A stretch of 64,000 nucleotides of DNA from an uncultured Halieaceae bacterium (GTDB taxonomy: Bacteria > Pseudomonadota > Gammaproteobacteria > Pseudomonadales > Halieaceae), in NCBI GenBank assembly GCA_913057135.1, contig CAJXNM010000003.1, forward strand, positions 1 through 64,000. Direction: 5' to 3'. The notes beneath the pieces are model-generated. The model was not told where the DNA came from, made no database searches, and saw nothing but the letters and a program-made list of their open reading frames with translations. The first letter of the stretch is position 1. Each line of letters begins with the position of its first letter. Positions 57,621 to 64,000 of this stretch are shown piece after piece. Both the position numbers and the translations under genes were made by a program.

Positions 57621-60600
57621 TTACTGGGAAGGGGGTGAATGTGACTCTGGCTTGGGCTCGGTATCTGATGCCTTGCTACTACCTGTCGTGGCACCTTCGA
57701 TCTGTTTAGTACCCGTTGCATCGAAGACACGAACAAACTTCACGGTTGGATCATCGACAGAGCCCGATACGCTGTAAACACCACTGGTCAGTGTCTTCAC
57801 CTGATCCTTGAACACACGACTAGCAATATATGCTCCGGCAGCGACTGGCAAGCCTCCCGCCAAGGCAACCACCCATGGGATATTATTCGCAAGTGGCAGC
57901 GTAACGACTAGCTCGCCATCAATGGTTCTCGCCAACAAATCGATATCGCTCGTGAATTTGAAGCCGCCACCGGGACCCTCCACCGAGAACCTCGGTAAGG
58001 CTAGCTGTCCTTCGTTAAACAGGACTTTGCCCTCGGCTTTTTTGAACGCGACACCCGGTTCAAACAAGCGGGTAACATTGGCCCGCTCAAACAGACCCGC
58101 CAAATTGAGCAGACTGAACAAGCGAACCGCGCCGGTAGCGCCCGAGGGCACAGGTAAAAATGACCCCTCACGCAAGGTCAAGTCCATATCACCGACCACC
58201 TGCAGCACATCGGCATCCATCGGACTACCCGGCCACCGCAATACAGCCGTTAACTGGCCGTTATCGGTTTCAGCCACCGGCTCCTGGCCAAGAATCCTAA
58301 ACGTACGGCTGACGTTATCGAGTTCAGCATTCAACGCAAGTGTCGTACTCGTTTCTCCCCCATCGGTCAACTGCCACTCAAGCTGCGTTCCCTCGAGTAT
58401 ATCGATATCAATGATGTTTCCGCTCAGCTCTGTCAGGCGCAGTGACTGACCATTGCCGTTGACCTCAAAGCGCATCGCTCCAAGCAGTTCGTCATCGAGA
58501 CGCATATTCGCGATAACGACTGTTAATGGCCTAGATAAATTCGGTGGCGACAGATCATCACCCATATCCTCACCCGCGACGGTGGGCAACTGATCGAAGT
58601 CAACATCATTGATAATGAGTGTCGGATCGCCCTTAAAGGGTAGCGTCAGAGAGGCGTCAAGCCAGGAGGTGGAAAGTCGCCAGCCATCCCAGCTCTCAAA
58701 ACGCTCAGCATTGATCTCGGCCTTGCCAAAACGTCGACCACCAAAAGACAGCTGATCAATTTGCAAAGCATCGACATAAACGGCTGGAGGCAGCGCATCA
58801 TCGGACAGAACCTTGTTTGAGAGAGCTGTCGTCACCGAACTGTCAAACCAAGGCTGCAAGTCGATACTGGGTACGCTTCCCGTCACATGTAAACCGTCAC
58901 CCACAGCGGTCAGCGTTGTAGGGGTGCTTGAGGGAGTCAAATCCACCCTCACCTGCTCCCCAAAACCTGCGCTCCCGTGGGCAACGGCATTCAGACGATC
59001 CTGCCAGAACACCGCCAGGTGATCTCCTTGTCCCAACATCAGACGAGCGCTCAAGGGTGTTTCAATGGATGGCGCTTTCCCTAGTGGGCTCGGTAGGTTA
59101 ATGCCCAAACCCTCCAGATTCGTGTCGAACCGCACCACTGTATTACTACCAACCCCCACGGCCAGCGCGACCTCGCAACTTCCCTGTAACGGCAGCAACG
59201 ACTCATCAATGGCATTGCCGCTAAGGCCTTTTAACCAGGAAGTAAACGATTTGGCCGACAGCGTTGTGCTCAGACGTGCATCTAGCACATCGGCATCGTC
59301 AACCCCGCTTAAGCCTTGTCCGATCGTTATATCAAAAGGCTGAGCAAGGATATCGCCCGTAATGCCGGAAGATTTAAACCCTTCAACACTTTGGTAACCC
59401 AAAGGGCCGGTCATCCGTTCCAGTGCCAACTGAAGACGATCAGAGCGGATCGTGACATCCTGCAAATGACTATCGAGCGCAACTAATGGCAATAGAGCCT
59501 TGTCGCTCAAATCAAGACTGAGCGCCAGCTCGCCGGTGACGTTTCCCTGAGCAGCGATATCGGACAGCACGCTATAGGCCCGTTCATAGACCGGTGACTG
59601 TCGTAAGGTCGTGACAACACGACTTGCGTCCGAATCAAAGCGACTGGTGGCCAGCAATGTGTTCACCGATGCATTGGCATCCACCTCCACGGATAGCACC
59701 TGCAGGTCGAGGTCAGCAAGCCGCACTTGCGGAGACCAAGCGCTGACACGATTCGTATCCACTAAAACGGTGGCATCTGACGTCTTAAGGGCCGGCCACT
59801 CAGGGCTAACTGCAAGTGCTAGGTCGTGCACATCGAGGCCAAGCTGTAAGCTTTGTTCAGCTTGACCATAATTCTTGAAGCCACCGCGCCATAAAAAAGC
59901 GCCATCGACAGCGTCACCCGCAAGAATCGAGTTACCCAACCACTCCGATAGTGCGGGGCTGATTGATGAAGGCAGATAACGATGCCTGATAGTAAGCGGC
60001 GCCGTGTCGAAGCCGACCGACAAATACATTGCCAGCTCTGTTTCTCTATCCAGGTCGCGCCGCAACGGGATGTCCATGGCGAACTGCACCATTGCATCAT
60101 GATCATCCGCTGATACTTTCAAAATACCTTTTTCCAGCGTTAACAAATGCGCATCCCAATGAGCTGAAAGACGCCCTTGAACACTTGGAAACAGCAACGG
60201 CTTTGTGTAAGTGCGAGGTATGTCGAGGCTAAAATCCCGGGTATCAATCCACGCTGTAGCGCCGTTGTGATCCGCCTCGAACGAGGCATCGATACCACCC
60301 AAACCCGGAACACCCTGAACAGGTTGCGTCGTCAAATCCACCGCCTGGGCATAAACAGACCATGCCCGCAGCGGTTCATAGATATCAGCTATCGCCAGCT
60401 CAAGACCTTCGACACGTCCGTCGGGCGCCAAAGTGGCAACGACAGCCTTCGCTGCAGGAGGAAGTAAACCCGCGTGCTGTATCACAGCACTGAGTGGCTG
60501 CACGTCAAATGGATTTGCGCGCAGACGTAGGGCACTCCCACGAATATCGAGTGCAGCGCGACCTAATCCAAATTGATGTTCACCGGTGGAGACGTGAAAA

Positions 60601-61493
60601 TCTTGAAGGTGCAATGCCCAGCCGCTAGCAGACTGCCTCAACAAGGTACCCGAGCGAAAGCTATCAAAGCGCAACCACTGTTCTTGACTGACACGAAGTG
60701 CCAGATCGCGGGCGGTAATGGATGTTGTGAGTGCGGGACCATCCCCACCCACGTGGTACCAAAAACCCACGTCAGTTGCACCGCCACCCTCAACACCGAC
60801 CAGGGCTAACAAAGCTCTTATATCTGGGCTGCTAAAACGACCGTGAAACTCGCCCTGAAAACGGTCGCTGTCCAAGATGTCACCAATACCACTGCCCGCT
60901 ACTGACATGTGGCTGCCCTCATCGCCTCGAAGCCGCAGTCTCAGTTGGCGTTCACTACCAGCACGAAGCAGCTTTGCGGATCCCTCAAAGCCAACACGCC
61001 GCTGATCGCCGAATTTAACAGCGACACGGGCATCTGAAATCCAAACGGTTTCGGCATCTCGGAACAGTGACGCCAAAGCCAGCGGAGCAACACTACTCGC
61101 CGAGGGTTTGGATTGGCGCAAATCCAGCGTTAACTGCGGTTTTGTCAGCTGTAAACGACTAAAGCGAATGTCTCTGGCCAACAATGACGCCCACAAATCG
61201 AACTCCACATCGACCTGCTCAAGCATTAACGGAGTGACATCCTCACCGCGGGGTATCACCGACAACTGTTGCAATGTGAAGTGCGGTGAAAATCCTCGTA
61301 GCCCACCGGACAGGGATCCCAGTGACACCTCTGAGTCGGTCACTTCGGATAAAAAATCGATGACACGATGATCTACCCGATGAAGCTCGGCCAGCAGGGC
61401 GCGCATACCCGCACTGTAGGTCGCAAGGGCGATGACAGCACAAACAGCGGTGTACCATAAGGTTCGAGCGAATGCGGAGTAGACGCGTTCCAT
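57621..61493 (-). CDS. yhdP: AsmA-like inter-membrane lipid transport protein YhdP
   Basis: YhdP is a very large AsmA-family protein thought to form a hydrophobic bridge moving phospholipids from inner to outer membrane. The 1290-residue protein has one N-terminal transmembrane helix (about 8-32), a long beta-rich periplasmic region with the DUF3971-type core, and an AsmA-like C-terminal portion ending in LPLANNIPWVVALAGGLP and a polar tail. The length fits the family. In E. coli rng lies between maf and yhdP; here maf follows directly, 6 bases upstream of yhdP. Confidence 0.93.
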   Translation of the reverse strand: MERVYSAFARTLWYTAVCAVIALATYSAGMRALLAELHRVDHRVIDFLSEVTDSEVSLGSLSGGLRGFSPHFTLQQLSVIPRGEDVTPLMLEQVDVEFDLWASLLARDIRFSRLQLTKPQLTLDLRQSKPSASSVAPLALASLFRDAETVWISDARVAVKFGDQRRVGFEGSAKLLRAGSERQLRLRLRGDEGSHMSVAGSGIGDILDSDRFQGEFHGRFSSPDIRALLALVGVEGGGATDVGFWYHVGGDGPALTTSITARDLALRVSQEQWLRFDSFRSGTLLRQSASGWALHLQDFHVSTGEHQFGLGRAALDIRGSALRLRANPFDVQPLSAVIQHAGLLPPAAKAVVATLAPDGRVEGLELAIADIYEPLRAWSVYAQAVDLTTQPVQGVPGLGGIDASFEADHNGATAWIDTRDFSLDIPRTYTKPLLFPSVQGRLSAHWDAHLLTLEKGILKVSADDHDAMVQFAMDIPLRRDLDRETELAMYLSVGFDTAPLTIRHRYLPSSISPALSEWLGNSILAGDAVDGAFLWRGGFKNYGQAEQSLQLGLDVHDLALAVSPEWPALKTSDATVLVDTNRVSAWSPQVRLADLDLQVLSVEVDANASVNTLLATSRFDSDASRVVTTLRQSPVYERAYSVLSDIAAQGNVTGELALSLDLSDKALLPLVALDSHLQDVTIRSDRLQLALERMTGPLGYQSVEGFKSSGITGDILAQPFDITIGQGLSGVDDADVLDARLSTTLSAKSFTSWLKGLSGNAIDESLLPLQGSCEVALAVGVGSNTVVRFDTNLEGLGINLPSPLGKAPSIETPLSARLMLGQGDHLAVFWQDRLNAVAHGSAGFGEQVRVDLTPSSTPTTLTAVGDGLHVTGSVPSIDLQPWFDSSVTTALSNKVLSDDALPPAVYVDALQIDQLSFGGRRFGKAEINAERFESWDGWRLSTSWLDASLTLPFKGDPTLIINDVDFDQLPTVAGEDMGDDLSPPNLSRPLTVVIANMRLDDELLGAMRFEVNGNGQSLRLTELSGNIIDIDILEGTQLEWQLTDGGETSTTLALNAELDNVSRTFRILGQEPVAETDNGQLTAVLRWPGSPMDADVLQVVGDMDLTLREGSFLPVPSGATGAVRLFSLLNLAGLFERANVTRLFEPGVAFKKAEGKVLFNEGQLALPRFSVEGPGGGFKFTSDIDLLARTIDGELVVTLPLANNIPWVVALAGGLPVAAGAYIASRVFKDQVKTLTSGVYSVSGSVDDPTVKFVRVFDATGTKQIEGATTGSSKASDTEPKPESHSPPSQ

Positions 61494-61499
61494 AGGGAA

Positions 61500-62072
61500 T
61501 TAACGTTCGGGCCAGTTAGTCTCGACACCAAAGGATTCAAGCAGCACCCGCGTTTCCAAAAGGGGCAAACCGACCACACCGCTGTAGCTACCCTCTAAGC
61601 GACTGACAAAGCAACCGGCAAATCCCTGAACAGCATAGGCACCTGCCTTATCCCAAGGTTCGGAGGTTGCAAGGTACCGTTCAATTAGCTGCTCCGTTAA
61701 CGGCTCAAAAGTCACCTGAGTCGAGACCAGACGATGACGTATGGTATCCCCCATTCGCACTGCAACGGCACTGTGTACCCAGTGTTCACGGCCGGACAAA
61801 CGCTGCAACATGGTTCTTGCGTCATCTTTGTCAGATGGCTTTCCCAAAATAGCGCCATCGATAGTAACCGTCGTATCCGCAGCTAGAATCAATCTGCCAG
61901 CAGCCCTACAAGCGCGCGCTTTGTCGATGGCGATTCGGATAACGTAGTCTTCGGGTCTTTCGCCAATAATGGGCGTTTCATCAATATCACTTGCAATGCA
62001 CTCAAATTCGGTCGTCAACAGCTGAAGCAGCTCCCGTCGTCGGGGACTCGCAGAAGCCAACACTAACATCAT
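61500..62072 (-). CDS. Maf-family nucleotide pyrophosphatase (YhdE type)
   Basis: Maf proteins hydrolyse dTTP/UTP or modified nucleotides to monophosphates and are linked to division arrest or house-cleaning. The roughly 190-residue protein has the N-terminal LASASPRRRELL motif, the DETPIIGERPEDYV segment, and the catalytic base region AADTTVTIDGAILGKP. Start codons GTG 62075, ATG 62072 and ATG 62069 are consecutive; ATG 62072 is 7 bases behind GAGG. The position after mreD indicates the YhdE subfamily (dTTP/UTP specific). Confidence 0.92.
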   Translation of the reverse strand: MMLVLASASPRRRELLQLLTTEFECIASDIDETPIIGERPEDYVIRIAIDKARACRAAGRLILAADTTVTIDGAILGKPSDKDDARTMLQRLSGREHWVHSAVAVRMGDTIRHRLVSTQVTFEPLTEQLIERYLATSEPWDKAGAYAVQGFAGCFVSRLEGSYSGVVGLPLLETRVLLESFGVETNWPER

Positions 62073-62554
62073 CACAGTACCTCAAACTGCCGGCGCAAAC
62101 CGCGCAGTATTTCCCTGAGGGGTAACCAACACAGCAGGGTGAGAGGCACGGACCAAAGAAATGTGAGGCCTGTACCGCCCAATCCAACGGCACGCATAAG
62201 CCAGTGCTCGACCAAAAGCGCCAGAGCGACCAGCACAGCCAATGTGATGCTCTGCTGCAAGCCATCGAATTGGCGGATGCGTTGATAATTCAACAGAATA
62301 AAGACATCGGCGACAACCATCCCCATGGCCAATGCTCCGACAGCCGATCCATTCAACACATCCACCATCAGACCTGTGACAGCAGCGGACACGATACCGA
62401 CCTTATGGGGTAACGCCAGCGACCAATAAAACAGTGTCAACATGACCAATTCGGGCCGAAACCAACGCCATTCAAGTGGTAGGGGTGCCGCGTGAAAGAG
62501 CAGCGTAACAAGGAGGCTAGAGGCAATTACCCAGCCATTGTTGACGCCGATCAT
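62072..62554 (-). CDS. mreD: Rod shape-determining protein MreD
   Basis: MreD is an inner membrane component of the elongasome that works with MreC and RodA. The 160-residue protein has about five hydrophobic helices and the PELVMLTLFYWSLALPHKVG segment typical of the family. It overlaps mreC by 4 bases (ATGA). Conservation in MreD is low, but the context makes the assignment firm. Confidence 0.93.
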   Translation of the reverse strand: MIGVNNGWVIASSLLVTLLFHAAPLPLEWRWFRPELVMLTLFYWSLALPHKVGIVSAAVTGLMVDVLNGSAVGALAMGMVVADVFILLNYQRIRQFDGLQQSITLAVLVALALLVEHWLMRAVGLGGTGLTFLWSVPLTLLCWLPLREILRGLRRQFEVL

Positions 62555-63396
62555 CTGTCAGCAGAAGCGGCGATGGTGGGTTTATCAACAACCAACATGA
62601 CATGACGTCCCCGATCAAGCTGAGCCATTGGACGCGACGTCACCGTCAGAAAAGCTGCTCCCGGTTCTGCTGTTATCGCTGTCACCTCAGCGACCGGATA
62701 GCCGGGCGGAAACCGTCCACCCAAACCCGACGTTACCAGTGTATCTCCGACCACAATATCGGTCGTTGTCGCCACATGACGGACGATCAGTCGATCGATA
62801 TCACCCGTCCCCTCGGCAATGCCGCGCACACCGTTACGCAATACCTGAACCGGCACGGCGTGAATAGCATCGGTAACCAATAGCGCTCTGCTGGTACTCT
62901 CACCTAGCTGCACAATTTGCCCCATCAAACCATCGGCGCCCAACAGTGGCTGCCCTTCTCGAACCCCTTGGCTCTCTCCCTTGTCCAGCACCAAAATATG
63001 GCGAGCTGGATCGGCAGCGGTAGCGATAACCTCAGCCACCATCACATCGCCCTCTAGCATAGCGGTGGAGTTTAGCAGTGCTTTGTAGCGAGTATTTTCG
63101 GCGAGTACCGCGGCCAAGCGCTGAGTGCGTCCCTTGAGCACGAGGTTCTCTTGACGAAGACGGGCATTTTCCTCGCGCAAGGATTGACGTGATTGCAGAT
63201 AATCATCGGTAGCTTCTACCGCCCGTAGAGGCGATGAAGCAAGTGAATAGGCCGCAGCGCTTGTATCAAGCGCAACCGTTCTGGCCCCACGTAAGTACTC
63301 ACTATCTCGGAACCAAAATAGCGACAAGAAGCAGCACCCTAGTACCAGCGCAAAGCGCCAACCAACGTGTTTTTCCTTAAGAAAAAGTGGCTTGAT
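62551..63396 (-). CDS. mreC: Rod shape-determining protein MreC, apparent AUC start
   Basis: MreC is a bitopic elongasome scaffold that activates the wall synthases PBP2-RodA. The protein of about 281 residues has a transmembrane helix (about 13-31), a coiled coil (about 60-100) and the two-barrel periplasmic domain with VTSGLGGRFPPGYPVAEV. Family members begin Met-Lys-Pro-(Ile/Leu)-Phe. Here the same position is an ATC codon at 63396-63394, followed by Lys-Pro-Leu-Phe and preceded at 6 bases by GGGAGG. Between this codon and the in-frame TAG that ends mreB there is no ATG, GTG or TTG. The first such codon downstream (TTG at 63327) lies inside the membrane helix, with no ribosome site. Confidence 0.9.
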   Translation of the reverse strand: MKPLFLKEKHVGWRFALVLGCCFLSLFWFRDSEYLRGARTVALDTSAAAYSLASSPLRAVEATDDYLQSRQSLREENARLRQENLVLKGRTQRLAAVLAENTRYKALLNSTAMLEGDVMVAEVIATAADPARHILVLDKGESQGVREGQPLLGADGLMGQIVQLGESTSRALLVTDAIHAVPVQVLRNGVRGIAEGTGDIDRLIVRHVATTTDIVVGDTLVTSGLGGRFPPGYPVAEVTAITAEPGAAFLTVTSRPMAQLDRGRHVMLVVDKPTIAASADR

Positions 63397-63428
63397 GGCC
63401 TGCCTCCCGAACGTGAGCTATTGGGATA

Positions 63429-64000
63429 CTACTCGGTTGATAGCAATTCCAATGCTTGACGATCCATCAGTTCCAACGCCTTACCGCCGCCACGAGCAAC
63501 ACAGGTTAGTGGATCCTCGGCAATGAGAACGGGCAGCCCTGTTTCATGGGCGATACGCTTCTCAATGTCCCTCAATAGCGCACCACCGCCGGTTAAGACG
63601 ATACCGGACTCGGCAATGTCGGCAGCAAGCTCCGGGGGTGATTGCTCAAGAGCCATTTTCACCGCGCGCAAAATCGACTCAAGGGGATCCTCTAAGGCTC
63701 CGCGAATTTCGTCACTGTTGAGGGTAAAACTCTTCGGTACACCCTCGGCCAGGTGCCGTCCTCTGACATCAATTTCGCGAAGCTCACTGCTGCTGTAAGC
63801 GCAGCCCACTTCCTGTTTTATTCGCTCTGCGGTGGACTCACCAATGAGGCTACCGTAACGGCGACGCACATAGGACACGATGGCTTCGTCGAATCTATCG
63901 CCTCCAACGCGAATGGAGTCTCTGTACACCACACCATTGAGTGACAATATGGCGATCTCCGTGGTGCCACCACCGATATCAACCACCATGCACCCTGAAG
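63429..64000 (-). CDS. mreB: Rod shape-determining actin MreB (C-terminal part)
   Basis: MreB is the bacterial actin that guides lateral wall synthesis. Only the C-terminal 190 or so residues lie in the window; the gene continues beyond 64000. Visible are the phosphate-2 motif [36 protein letters not shown], and the adenosine motif [18 protein letters not shown]. It is upstream of mreC with a 32-base gap. Confidence 0.97.
   Translation of the reverse strand, partial: SGCMVVDIGGGTTEIAILSLNGVVYRDSIRVGGDRFDEAIVSYVRRRYGSLIGESTAERIKQEVGCAYSSSELREIDVRGRHLAEGVPKSFTLNSDEIRGALEDPLESILRAVKMALEQSPPELAADIAESGIVLTGGGALLRDIEKRIAHETGLPVLIAEDPLTCVARGGGKALELMDRQALELLSTE

Overview
The window is a gene-dense, almost entirely housekeeping stretch of a gammaproteobacterial chromosome. 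Gene order resembles Pseudomonas and Cellvibrionales-type marine bacteria: pilA/pilBCD-coaE, a full dcw cluster followed by lpxC-M23-secA-argJ-mutT, rplM-rpsI-petABC-sspAB, and kdsDC-lptCAB-rpoN-hpf-ptsN-rapZ-ptsO. The base composition is moderate to fairly G+C-rich. The content is typical of a didermic, respiring, type-IV-piliated rod: complete LPS transport genes, MreBCD, cytochrome bc1 and ClpXP adaptors. I cannot name the genus. A marine gammaproteobacterium of the Halieaceae/Cellvibrionales kind is an inference from synteny only. I found no mobile element, CRISPR array, tRNA or obvious island.

Layout. 1-6.8 kb (+): type IV pilus genes (pilin, a PglL/TfpO-like pilin glycosylation ligase, PilB, PilC, PilD) and coaE. 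6.7-30.0 kb (-): one long run reading mraZ-rsmH-ftsL-ftsI-murE-murF-mraY-murD-ftsW-murG-murC-ddl-ftsQ-ftsA-ftsZ-lpxC-M23 peptidase-secA-argJ-mutT. It is headed by a clear sigma-70 promoter with three MraZ boxes. From mraZ to ftsA nearly all neighbours overlap by 1 to 11 bases. 30.2-31.6 kb (-): RNase P RNA (rnpB) and rsmI. 31.6-34.9 kb (+): lpoA, yraN, a diaA-like SIS gene and dolP. 34.9-40.9 kb (-): zapE, rplM, rpsI, petA, a fused cytochrome b/c1 gene, sspA and sspB. 41-43.5 kb: zapG (+), a NIF3-family gene (-) and degS (+). 43.5-47.7 kb (-): mlaC, ibaG, murA, hisG and hisD. 47.9-57.6 kb (+): a cation antiporter, the KDO and Lpt genes, rpoN, hpf, the nitrogen PTS genes, mgtE and darP. 57.6-64 kb (-): mreB (partial), mreC, mreD, maf and yhdP.

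Most of the genes serve one theme, building and dividing the envelope: peptidoglycan precursors (mur, ddl, mraY), septal synthesis (fts), elongation (mre), LPS (lpxC, kds, lpt), lipid traffic (mla, yhdP), PBP activation (lpoA) and envelope stress sensing (degS).

I see no convincing undescribed multi-gene system. The most noteworthy points are: (1) mreC has no usable ATG/GTG/TTG at its conserved N-terminus and appears to start at an AUC codon behind a strong Shine-Dalgarno; (2) cytochrome b and cytochrome c1 are encoded as one 677-residue protein, with a PVWY instead of PEWY Qo motif; (3) FtsI has SSQ where SxN is expected; (4) a two-tier hairpin can sequester the mgtE ribosome binding site; (5) a lone mlaC sits without mlaFED or mlaB; (6) the SIS protein at the diaA position has lost its ligand-loop signatures; (7) the pilin ends in a C-terminal serine beside a glycosylation ligase gene.
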